Positions 29,179-41,420 of a stretch of DNA of 64,000 nt are shown here, piece by piece. The stretch covers positions 868,001 through 932,000 of the forward strand of contig JABELC010000003.1 in NCBI GenBank assembly GCA_028455995.1, given 5' to 3'. Under the pieces are notes generated by a model. It was given only the letters and a program-made list of their open reading frames with translations, was not told where the DNA came from and did not search any database. This DNA is from Scleromitrula shiraiana (lineage: Eukaryota; Ascomycota; Leotiomycetes; Helotiales; Sclerotiniaceae). The stretch's first letter is position 1. Every line of letters begins with the position of its first letter. The translations under genes were made by a program, and so were the position numbers.

Positions 29179-29508
29179 CTATAATAAATGAGTTTTAAAC
29201 TTATTTTTATTAAGATTTTTTATAGTGTTAATTTTAAGAATTAGATTATTATCTTTATTTTTATTATTAAAATTTTTAATATTTAAAATTTTATTATTCG
29301 AATTCGAGTTTTTATTATTTGAATTTAAATTTTTAAATATGCTATTTTTTATTTTTGATAGCAAATAAAGAAAGTTTTTATTTATAATGTTTTTTATTGT
29401 GAGTATGAATTTGATTGGTTTGGTTTTAGAAGTTATATTGATTTTATATAAATAAAATGAAGTTATTAATGTTAAAGTTTGAAAAGAAAAAGTTAAAATT
29501 TTTTTCAA
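29179..29508 (-). pseudogene. 109-codon open remnant of B2 polyprotein
   Basis: An open stretch on the sense strand of B2, upstream (N-terminal side) of the reverse transcriptase, matching stop-interrupted sequence at about 17860-18170 in B1. It is rich in Asn, Lys, Thr and Ser with no recognisable domain. Its openness is explained by sense-strand mutation being only G-to-A here, which seldom creates stops. It is not proposed as a functional gene. Confidence 0.55.
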
Positions 29509-29605
29509 GATTTTTGGATATATAATAATAAAATAAAAAATAAATAATATTATAAATATAAAGAAAAATTGAAAATTAGATTATTATTAATATAATATAT
29601 ATATA

Positions 29606-29765
29606 TGTCTGTATAGTCAAACACATGACCTTACATCACGTATCCATTGAGAAGATATATATCCTCAATAGCGTACAATACCTTTTTTGAACTTTTTGAA
29701 TAAATAATATAATATTGATTAATATTATAATTGTATAATTCTATATTTTTAAAATCATATAAATA
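29606..29765 (+). repeat. 5' LTR of A2
   Basis: A 160 bp LTR starting TGTCTGTATAGTCAAACACA. The left half is well preserved and the right half AT-converted. Confidence 0.92.
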
Positions 29766-31715
29766 TTAATTAATATATATATTATAAATTAAAATTTCTA
29801 TTTTATATATAATATTAATTTTAATAAATTCTAAATATCTTTATTTATTATTAATAAAAACTTTTTATAATTTTTAATAATAAAAATTTTTATAGATTAT
29901 TTAGTTTTTTAATAAAAAAAAAAATTAAATTTTATAATATTTAAATATTTATTATAAAAATAATAATTTTTAATTTTAGTTTAAATATTATAAAATCTAA
30001 ACATTTATTATAAGTTAAATAATTTTTAAATTAATTTTAAAATTATAAAATTTAAATATTTATTATAAATAAAATAATAATAAAATATAAATTACATTAT
30101 ATTATTTAAATATTTATTATATTATTTAAAAAATATTTTAATAAATAAAAATATTAATAATAATAACTATTTTATTATAATTATAAAAACAATAACAAAA
30201 TTATTTATATAAAAACTTTTATTTAAAAATTTTTATAAAATCTTTAATAAATTTTTTTTTATATCTTTATATTTTTTAATAATTACTTTATTTTTTTTTT
30301 TATTTTATAATAAATTTATTTATCATATATTTATTTTATAAATCAAAACGATTATATTTAATTTAAAAACTTTATTAAAACAAATTTTAATTTAATATCA
30401 AATTTATTTTATAAATTAAATAATTATATTTAACCTAAAGCTTTATTAGACCAAATCTTTAATTTAATATTAAATATTTATTTAATAATAATAAAAAAAT
30501 TAAGTAAAAACAAACTTAATAATAATTATTATATTATCTAATAAATAAATATATAGTATTATTATAAACAGTTTTTTATTTTATATTATAATATTATAAA
30601 TAATATAATAAATAAAAATAATATGGAAAAAAAAAAAGATTAAGAAATATAAATATAAATATAAGTTTTAAATAATTATAAAAAAAAAGCAATTTAATAA
30701 ATATAAATATTTAAAACTTAAAATTGCTATTAATAATTTGATAATTAAAATAAATATTTAATTAAATCAAAAAACTTTAATCAATATTAAAATACCATTA
30801 AAGAATCTTAATAAAAGTTTAATATATATAAATTCATTACAAAAACAATACTAATAAAAAACATTTAAATAAATACAAATTCTAATACTCTAAACATAAA
30901 TAAAGGTCTTTTTATTTAAAAATATAATAAACAATATTTTTAAAGAGTTTATATTTAATTTTAAAAGAAAATAATAATTAAAAAATAATAATATATATAA
31001 TTTTAAATATAATTAAAACTTTAAATCTAAATAAAATAAAAAACATTATAAAAATCTATTTAATAAATTATCTTTAAACAATTTAGATTTTATTAATAAA
31101 TATAAAAAATACAATATAAAAATTTATATGCAATAAATTATTATTTGAAATATAAATTTGATAAATATACAATTAATAATTTAAAAATCTTTATTGATAT
31201 AGATTTATAAATAAATTTTAAAAAAGCATTTAAAGGTATAAAAATAAAGATATTTTAAATATTAAATAAAAAATATTTAATAATAATAAAAAAAGCATTA
31301 TAAAAGAATAATATTTATATTAATGAATTTATATTAATAGCCTATATAATATAAAGTATAATATATATAAAATGATGCTTCAAATAAATTAAAGTTTATT
31401 TAAAAAAGATTTATAAAAACTAATTTATAAAATTTAAATCTAGTAATATAAAGATAATAATAAAAAATTTGAAGTAAAAATAGAATTAAAAAAAATACAA
31501 GAAAACAAATTGAAAAAAAAAAACAAATTAAATAAAATATCTTAATTATATAAATAACAATTAATTTATTAAAATATTTCAATAAATTATTAAAAAATAT
31601 TTAATCTATAATAAAAATCAATTTTAAATATTTATTTAAAATTATTTTAATAATAATGATATATAATTTTATATATTATATTATTTAATATATAATTTTA
31701 TTTAATAATTATATA

Positions 31716-32050
31716 TTATATAATAATCAAAATTATTAAAATAAAAATAATTATAATAAAAATCATCATAATCAAAATAACTATATACTTCAATTTAATC
31801 AAAACTAATTTAATTAAAATCAGTCTAATTAAAATCAATTTAATTAAAATCAATTTAATCAAAATCATTATAATATAAATAATTATAATAGAAATTATTA
31901 TAATCAAAATAATTGTATATTTCAATTTAATTAAAATCAATATAATTGAAATCAATCTAATCAAAATTAATTTGATCAAGATCAATTTAATCAAGATTAT
32001 TATATATTTTAAAATGATTAAAATAATTATAATTATAATAATTATAATTA
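31716..32050 (+). repeat. Gag N/Q-rich 15-bp repeat tract in A2
   Basis: The sense strand shows repeated CAATTTAATCAAAAT-type 15-mers encoding Q-F-N-Q-N, flanked by N-N-Y-N-Q-N-rich sequence. The same tract is at 43400-43740 in A3. Open frames overlapping here on both strands (31716-32147 minus, 31972-32187 plus) are by-products of the repeat. Confidence 0.7.
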
Positions 32051-33359
32051 TAATCAAAATAACTATAATTTTTAATATAAATAAAACTAAAAAGAAAAAT
32101 AAAGAGATAAAAAAGCATATATATATAAAGATAAATATAAAAATCAAAGATATTATTAAAAAAAAAATTATTAATATTATATATTAAAAGTTTAATATCA
32201 AATTAATTTAAATAAAATATATAATAATATAATAAAATTTAATAATAAAGATAACGATTTTAATTATAAATTAATTATATATAAATTAACTTTATAATAT
32301 ATAAATATTTTAAATAAATTTATAGTAATAGCATTTTTAATTATATTTAAAAATAAAGTATTTAAATACTATATATCAAATTTTATTATATTTCTATAAA
32401 AAATAAAAAGTTTAATTATAGAATTCAAAATATAATATTAAAAAAAATTATATTATTATAATATAATAAATAAATAAATAAAACTAATAATAAAAATATT
32501 ATAAATAAAAATTAAAAAAAGAAATTTGAATAATGCTTAAAATTATTTTTTATAAAAATAAAGCGATTATATAAGACTTTATTAAGTAATATAAAAAATT
32601 AATTATATTTTTATAAAAAAATAATTTTATTATATTAATAAATTAGATAATATGTTTAAATATATTATTAATTAATTATAAATATTTTTGATCTTATTTA
32701 AAAAATCAAAAAAATAATCTAAATCTATAATAAATTATAAAATAATAATATTAATATATATTATATTAAAAAAAGATTTATAGATAATTTATAAAATTAA
32801 AATAAGAACTTTAATTATAATAAATATAATAAAATAAATAATTATAGTGATTAGAAAAAATATAGTAATTATCAAAATCAATTTGAATTATGATTTAATA
32901 TTTAAAAATAATATAATAAAGAAAACTTTAAATTAATTTATAAAAAACGATATTAAATATATAAAAAAAAAAGGATATTTTTTTATAAATTATTTAAAAT
33001 TAAATTAAAAAAAAATTTAAAAAAAATATAAAAAAAAGATTATTAAAAATAATAATAGTTATATATATAAATAATTTTTGATATATTATAAAAAAAAATA
33101 AGAAATAAAAAAAAAGGATATCGAAAAGATTTATAAAGTATTTTATATAAAGATAAAATATTTAAATAAAATTATATTAAAAATATATTATATATTAAAT
33201 AATTTAATTAATAATCTATAAATAATTGCTAAATTTATAAAAAAAATATTTAAATATATATTAATATATAAAAAACTATTTAATAATAATTAAATTAATA
33301 AAGATATAGTATTAAAGTAAATCATATATAATTTCAAAGTATTTTTTATAAATAACAAA

Positions 33360-34760
33360 TATAATCTCAATAAATTTTAAGGTATTATAATCGATATAGA
33401 AATAACAATAATATTAATTATCAATAAATAATAGTTTAAAATATTGTAAAAATTAATCAATTTAATTATTAATTATAATAAACAAAAATCATAAAAATTA
33501 TATTTAAAAAAAAAATATTAAAAAATTTATTAAATTATATAAAATCGAATTATTAATTAAATAAATTAAAATTTATATTATTTATATAAATATATTATTT
33601 TTATTTTATTTAATAAATATGAATAAACTCGATATATTTTTTAATAATATTAAAAACTAAATTATTTATAATAAAACTAATAAACATTTTTTTATTATAT
33701 AAAAGTACAATTATAGTTTTTTATTATAAAAACATAATTACAATATATTTATATAATTAATAATCTTAAATAATATTTATTATTTTATAGAAATAAAATT
33801 ATAATATTTATATAAGCATTTCGATTATTTAATTATTTATAAATTATATAATATATTTAAATAAATTAATTATAATGATATGAATAAAAATAAGATTAAT
33901 AAATTAACAAAATACTATAATCAATATTAAATATATAATAAATTATCAAAAAGATTTAAATTCAAAATTAACGATAATAAAAACAATAATATTTAGTTTA
34001 ATTATATAATCATAATTGATATTATATATATCAATAAAAAAATAATATTATATATATTCAATAAAATAATAAAATATTAAACAATAATATTTTTAAATAA
34101 TTTATTAATAAAATATATTTAAAATATAATTCAATTCAAATAGATTAATATTTATATAAAACCTTTAAATTATATCATTATTAATATAAATATATAATTT
34201 ATTATAAAGAAATTTAATAAATATATAAATATTATAATAATTAAAATAAAGATAGTTTTTATAGAATTTTATTAATTAATTAATAAAGTTGAATAATATT
34301 ATAAAATTATATAATGAGCATTTAAAATTTTGCAAAATAAACTATAATAATTCAATTTTATAAAAAAGTAAATATTATAGATAATAATAAAAGTTATAAA
34401 TAATTTAATAGATTTTGATAGATTAATTTTAATATTTCTAATATTCGATATATTTATATATATAGAAAAATTAGATTTATCAATAAAAATTATTATTAAT
34501 CAAATAATAAAATTATAAAAAATAAATAATAAAATTTATAAATATAAAACAATTTAATTAATAAAAAATGCATTATAAAAGCAAAATAAATTATCTATAT
34601 ATATAATATATAATTTAAAAATACACTTAAAAATTTTAATATACAAAAAAATTATTAAAATAAAAAAAATAAAATAAATAAAACTTTATATCTTTAAATT
34701 GATAAAAAACAAAAACTATAAAATCAATATAAATGATTATATTATAACTATATAATCAAT
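33360..34760 (+). pseudogene. Copia-type protease-integrase remnant in A2
   Basis: The plus strand around 33385 gives IIIDIEITIILI (family pattern I-M-I-D-T-G-A-S). From about 33570 it gives LFLLCLINMNKLDIFFNNIK-type sequence, close to the fungal copia block F-L-L-C-L-A-D-M-D-x-L-x-V-Y-F-N-N-L. At about 33790-33890 it shows a Y-L-x-E-x-E-L-R-x-L-H-R-R-F-G-H-P-like block, the integrase zinc finger. Further on, FKFKIND and IIIIDIIYI correspond to the integrase core start, and IKIKIVFIEF to K-T-K-V-V-P-V-E-A-H. Many stops interrupt it. The order protease then integrase identifies Ty1/copia. Confidence 0.8.
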
Positions 34761-37071
34761 ATTAATTTATTTATACTATAAAAAATCTATTAATCTAATA
34801 TCAATATTATTAATAATATATATAAAAAACTATATATTATTTATATCTATAAATAATAATAATAATTAATCAATTATTTAAAAAATATTAAAAATAACAA
34901 TATTTAAACTATTCAAATTAATAATTCATAAATATAATAAACCAAAAAAAAATTAAAACTCTAATATTTTATTATTAATAATAATTTTATTTTATTAGCA
35001 TATTTAACAAAATATATAATAAAAAATATAATTTAGATTATATATAAAAAATAAAGATTTTAAAAAAATATTATCAAATATCATAATATTATTAAATAAT
35101 AAATATATTATATACCCAATTGATACTTTTTTTATAAAAAGATTGATTTTTCCCATCGAGTAAACTAAATACAATAAAAAAAAAACAAATAAAATATATA
35201 TAAAATTAAAAAAAAAAACTAAATAAATTGATAAAAACCAATATATTCAAAATAATAAAATAAAAAAATATTTTAATAAAAATAAAAATCTTTAAATATA
35301 AATAAATTAATAAATTTAAATATTCAAATATAAAAAATATATATAAAAAATTAAGGTTTATTATATAAAGTTTAATAATATAAAAAAATATATTATATTT
35401 ATATAATTTTTAATTATATAATATTTAATTTATTAATTAATATTAATAATTATAATTATTATAATAATAATAAAAAATAATAATATATTTAATATTTATT
35501 TATATAATATTATTTAAATATATATATAAACAAATTTAAAATTTATATATTTTATCTTTATATATATAATTCTAGAAATAGAATATCCACTAAAAATTAT
35601 ATTTTATATAATATAATTATTATATAGAATTCTAAAAATAAAAAATTATTAATTTAATATATATTTAAATTATTATATTATAAAATTTAAAATAATAATA
35701 TCAATATATAATTTTTATTTATTATATATATAAAAATAAAATTTTAAAATTATAGCGATATAAATCAATAATACTTTAATTATTATTAATAAATAATTTA
35801 TTTATAAAAAAAAACATTATTTAAAAAAAATTAAATTTTTATATAAAAAATAAAAGTAATTAATTAAAATATATTTCTTTAAATTTAATAATAGTTTAAT
35901 ATTATTAGAAAGTTCAATAATTATAATAAATCAAAAACTTTAATATAAAAATATAAAGTAAATCAAAAATATCAATATTAATATATATAAAATATATAAT
36001 AAATTTCAAAAAAATACAACACTAAAAAAACAATATATTATATAATATATTTATAATGTTTATATCATAATTTATTATTAATTCAAAATTTTATTTGATC
36101 TAATATAAACTATATAGAATATCAAATCAAGTAGCAAAGATATAAAAGCATTTAATAAATGTATATAATAATAAAAAAAAAATTTTATAAAAGGACTTTG
36201 ATTTATATTATTTAATTCCAATATTTTTTATATATATATATTTATTAATACTTTATATATTAATAATTTTAATTTATTATTTTAAATTAAATATATTATT
36301 ATATTAATAAATAAAAACAAAAATATAGATATTATATATTAATTTTTAATTAAATATAAATATATTATTTAAATTATATTAATATTAAAATTTTATATAA
36401 TAATTTTTAATTTTAATATAATAATTATTATTAAAAATATAATCAATAAAATCTTTAATAATTATATTTTATTATTAATTATTTATATTAATTTATATTT
36501 CTTATTTTAATTATTAATTAAATTTAAAACAATAATTAAAAAATAATTTATAATCAATATTATAATATTATATTAATTATATAAATATAAAAAAATTATA
36601 GAAATATAATAAATTAATAATAATAATAATCTAATAAATATAATAATAAAGATAAAATTTTATTTAATATTAAAAAAATTTATTAATACAAATAAAATAT
36701 TAATAAAAATTAATAAATAAATTAAATATAAAAAAAAATTTTAATTTTTCTTTATTTATTTTTTAAAAAATAATTAAATAATAATCAATTTTATTTATTT
36801 ATTTTATATATAATTATTATAAAACAAAATAATAAAAAATATAATATAAAAAATAATAATAATATAAAATAATAATAATATATAATCTAAATAATATTTA
36901 TTTTAATTCAATTTTAAAATATTATATTATATATAAACAAATTATAAAGATTTCAAAATAGTAAAAGATTAGAAAAAGTCTATTTTATTTTTATTTTATA
37001 TAAATAATTTATAATTTTTATAGATTTTAATTTTTTATATATATAATATTAAATTTTCAAAAAGTTGCTAA

Positions 37072-37231
37072 TATTTATATAATCAAATATATAATTTTAT
37101 ATTATATATCTATTAAAAAAATATATATTTTCAATAATATATAATACTTTTTTTAAACTCTTTAAACAAATAATACAATACTGATTGATATCATAATTGT
37201 ATAATTCCATACCCCCAGAGTCATACAAACA
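37072..37231 (+). repeat. 3' LTR of A2
   Basis: A 160 bp LTR ending CCCCCAGAGTCATACAAACA. Here the right half keeps its C residues while the left half is AT-only, the opposite of the 5' LTR. Confidence 0.92.
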
Positions 37232-39357
37232 ATATAAATTATATATTTATAATTATAATATATTTAAAATAATATTAATATTAAATTTTATAAAAAGAAA
37301 TAAAATAAATTTAGAATAAAATCTTTTAGATATTTTAATAATAAAATAGATAATAATAATTTAAATTATATTATTAAAAAAAAATTTTTATTATTATCTA
37401 ATAAAAGATATTAGAGTTTAAAAAGATTAAAAATATATTAATTATTATAATATATAATCAAAATATTAATAAAGACTTTTATAAAATATTTAAAATTAAA
37501 AAAAGAAATATAATATATATAGTTTTAATTTGATTTTATAAAATTATAAAGTAATAAATTAAATAAACTATTTAATAATAAAACGCTATATATAAAAAGT
37601 TTTAAAATATTTAGCTTTAAATTTAAAATATTCTTTAAATTATTTATAAAATAAATTAATATATTTAAATTAAATAAAAAATTTTAATATCGATTTATAT
37701 TGAAAATATCTTTTTTTTCGCTTTTTTAATCTTTTTTAAAATATAGTTTATAAATGAAGTTAATATTATAGTAGATAAAATAAAAATTATAAATATTTAA
37801 TAAAAGTCGAAAAAAATAAAACCATTTATTTAATAATATTTAAATTAATATTTTTTATAATTTCGTTTAAATCCAAAACTATTATCTCGATTATAAATAA
37901 TAATGTTAAATATATTATATAAGTATTTTAGATTAATTTAATTAATTTTATAGTCTTTATTAATGATTTTGATTAAATATTTTTTTATATAATGATTATT
38001 TCTATTATAATATATATATTTGCTTTTAATATAACAATATAATTTCTTTTTTTTTATAAATCTGATTTAAAAAAGATTTATTAGATTATTATAGCTTTGA
38101 TTTATTATTAAAACTTTAAAAATTTATTTAAAAAAAACTATATTAAAAATTTTAAAATATAGAATAAATTTATTTTTTTAAAATTTATTAAAAAAAACTA
38201 TCTATTTTTTTAAATCGTTATTTATTAAAACAAAAACATTATTTTAAAAAAAAAAATTTAAATTATCATTAACTTTTTTTTTAAATAAATTAATTTTAAT
38301 ATTATTATTATAATCGAATTTAATAATGTAAAAAATGAATTTAATATAAAAATCTAGTTAAATCAAATTATTTATAATTAATTTATATAATTTAATAAAA
38401 ACAATTTATTAATTATTTATAATATTAAAAGATATAAAAAAAGTTTCAATCATTATAATCATTATTTATTAAAGTTATTAAATAAAATTAATAAAATATT
38501 TATACATAATTTGCTAAATGAGTTAAAAAAATGAATATTATATTATTAAAAAAAAAGATTATATAAAAAATTTTAATTATTTTAAAATAAAAATAAAAAA
38601 TATCAATAATAAATTTAAAATAAAAAAAATAGCAAAAAAATTTTTACATAATGAATTTAATATTTTTATCTTTTTCATTATTAAAAAATCTTTCTAGATT
38701 CAGAATCAAAAAAAAATGCTATAAAAATCTAAAATAGATCAAAAAATCACATTAAAGCTTTATTAAACTTTAATAAATTTATTATTTAATTTTTGATTAT
38801 TTTTTTATAAAACTACAAATTATTGATTAACTTTAAAATAAATTATATCTTAATTATAAAAAACAATAAAAAAAATATTAAAAAAAATTATTTATTATTA
38901 TCAATAATAATAAAAGCTTTAAAAGCCTTTTAATAATAAAGCTTTTTAATATCAAAAAATTGAAATATTTTTTCAAAATTATATAAAATAACTATTATAT
39001 CTAGAAATTATTTTTTATTAAAAATAATCAATAAATCATTAATATCGTATAAATTATATATAATAATAATAACAAAAATAAAAAAACAAATTTAATATTT
39101 AAATATAAAAAATAAACTATAAAAATTATTCATTAATAAATATTCTATAAAACAAAAAGCATAAAGAAATAAAAAAAAAATTTTCTTTAATTTAAAATTG
39201 CGTTTAATTATATAAATAAACAAATAATTAAAAAATAGATTTTTATTTTAATATATTAAAAAATATAGAAATTAAATAATCAAAAAGACTAAAATAAACA
39301 TAAAAAATATATATTTAAAACAAAAAGAATTCTATATAAAAAAAAGATAAATCAAAT

Positions 39358-39487
39358 TATCAAAATAATAAAATTATTAATTCATAAAAAACTAAATTTA
39401 GACTAGCTAAAAAAAGCCGATTATATAGAAGTAGTTTTGGCCTTGTGACCTAAAGCCACACTTGTACAGAACCCTAAAACCGTGACA
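39358..39487 (-). repeat. 5' LTR of B2
   Basis: A 130 bp LTR ending ACCGTGACA. The arms AAAGCCGA...TTGGCCTT flank TTATATAGAAGTAG. In the downstream hairpin one arm is altered (TGTGACC-TAA-AGCCACA). Confidence 0.92.
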
Positions 39488-39563
39488 CAAATAAATATTA
39501 TAATTATTAAAACTTTAAAAATTATAAATTGAATTTATATATAAAAATAATAATATATATAAT

Positions 39564-39724
39564 TATTTATATGATTTTAAAAAAGTAGAACTATATAATA
39601 TAAAAGTATTTTTTATATTATATTATTATATTTAAAAAGATTAAGAAAGATATTATATATTATTAAAAATATATATTTTTTTAATAGACATATGATATAA
39701 AATCATATATTGATTATACAAATA
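39564..39724 (-). repeat. Solo LTR of family A, heavily mutated
   Basis: 161 bp matching the family A LTR in reverse orientation, with duplication ATAAT at 39559-39563 and 39725-39729. Nearly all GC has been lost, unlike the solo LTR at 7683. It probably became solo after a full-length parent had been mutated. Confidence 0.82.
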
Positions 39725-39729
39725 ATAAT

Positions 39730-41254
39730 ATATAAAGAGTATTATTATATAAAAATTTTTCTTTAATAAATATAGAATATAAAAATTAATAAAAATATAT
39801 AAATTATCAAAATAATTATAAGATATAAAATTCATAAACCATGAAATTTATATAATTATAAAAAATTAATAAAAAATATAGTTTATATAAAAAAATAATT
39901 CTTATAGTTTTTGATTATATTTAATTATAAAGAAATTAAGAAATATTATTTTTAATGTTAAAAATTTATTAAAAGTTTATTATATTTTTAAAATATCAAT
40001 GTTTTAGATAATTAAATATAATTTTCATTTAAAAAAACAAATTATTGAAATAATAAATATTATGAATTTAAAAATCAATAATATATTTATATTATTAATT
40101 ATTTTCATATAGATTTTTTAAAGTAATTAATTAAAAAATTATAAACAAAAGTTGTTTAATTATTATCTAATATAATACTCATAAATAAAAGTTAATAATA
40201 AAATAATTATTATAAAATATATAAATTTTATAATATTAATATGTATAAAAAATATAAAAATTATAAATAAATTAATTTAATTTTAATATACATAATAATA
40301 AACATTAATATTTAATTCATAAATGAATTGAATATACGAAAATAATAATCTATATTAATAAAAAATTATATATTCTTAAATAGAAAAAATTGATATTCTT
40401 TTTATTTTCAATAAAATAACAATAAATATAGCATTAAAAAATGATAAATAATTATAAATCATAGATTTATATAATTTTATTTTATAAAATTAAAATATTA
40501 TTAAAAGTTCTTTTATTCTTTTTCTTTTATTAAAGAATTGAAAAGTAATAATATATTATATATAATAATAAAAATTATAATTTATATTATTTATTAAAAC
40601 AAAATTATAATCAATATATTCAAAATATTAATTATATATTTTATAAATTATATAAAAAATCATTATATAAAATTAATTATTCTAAAAAAAAGTATTATAT
40701 AATTAAAAAATCAATTTATAATAATAACAAATTTATATAAAATATTTTTCTTAATAATAAAATATATTATATATTATAAATTCAAAACAAAAAAAAGTTT
40801 AAATTAAAAATATATAAAAAATTTTAGATAATAAAATTAACAAAAAAATTAAGATAAAAACTAATTAATTCAATAAAAAATATAATATATTATTTTATTA
40901 AAATTCTTAATAATTATATATTATTTATAAACAATAAAAAACATAGAAATTCAAAAAAAATATATAAAAATAGTTTTAAAAATTAATTATAAAAATATAA
41001 TAAAATATATAAAATTAAAAAAAGATTGATTTAAAAAAAAGTTTATTTTTTATTATAAATTTAAAATTATAATTATTATAAAGAAATTATAGAATATTTA
41101 AAATTTCAAATATTAAATTAAAAATAAAATTTATTTTATAATTTCTAGATTTATAAATTAAATAAGAACTTAATTAAAAAAAATAAAAGAAAATAAAAAT
41201 ATTAATAATTTATTATTTTCTATTATTATGATAAATAAATTTATGAAATATTAT
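39730..41254. other. AT-rich sequence, unassigned
   Basis: This is the right-hand continuation of the DNA into which B2 inserted. No LTR, intact frame or RNA gene is seen. Confidence 0.5.
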
Positions 41255-41259
41255 ATTAT

Positions 41260-41420
41260 TGTCTGTATAGTCAAACACGTGACCTTACATCATGTATTCG
41301 TTGAGGAAGTATATATTCTCGATAGCGTATAATATTTTTCTTGAACTTCTTGAATAAATAATATAATATAGAATAATATTTGTAATTGTATAGTTTTATA
41401 TTTTTGAAATTATATAAATA
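41260..41420 (+). repeat. 5' LTR of A3
   Basis: A 161 bp LTR starting TGTCTGTATAGTCAAACACG. It keeps one intact CACGTG in its left third; the right half is mutated. Confidence 0.92.

Larger units (their letters stand above)
29606..37231 (+). mobile_element. Family A Ty1/copia-like element A2, complete, nested in B2
   Basis: 7626 bp with LTRs 29606-29765 and 37072-37231 and target duplication ATATA at 29601-29605 and 37232-37236. Sense is plus. Order along the element: N/Q-rich Gag tract (about 31716-32050), protease block (about 33360-33740), zinc-finger/integrase block (about 33770-34760), and probable reverse transcriptase from about 35050. Protease before integrase before RT is the copia order. 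Plus-strand G is strongly depleted while C is partly kept. It is the clearest reference copy of family A. No frame is intact. Confidence 0.93.
10573..39487 (-). mobile_element. Family B Ty3/gypsy-like element B2, split by two nested insertions
   Basis: The LTRs are 10573-10702 and 39358-39487, with the perfect target duplication CAAAT at 10568-10572 and 39488-39492. The element survives in three segments: 10573-12247, 26722-29605 and 37237-39487. They are separated by A1 and A2 plus their duplicated target bases. Removing both insertions leaves about 6.81 kb, which aligns end to end with the 6.86 kb B1. Sense is minus. The middle segment carries the reverse transcriptase remnant (about 27990-28500). 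It is the oldest dated insertion in this stack because it contains all the others. Confidence 0.9.
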
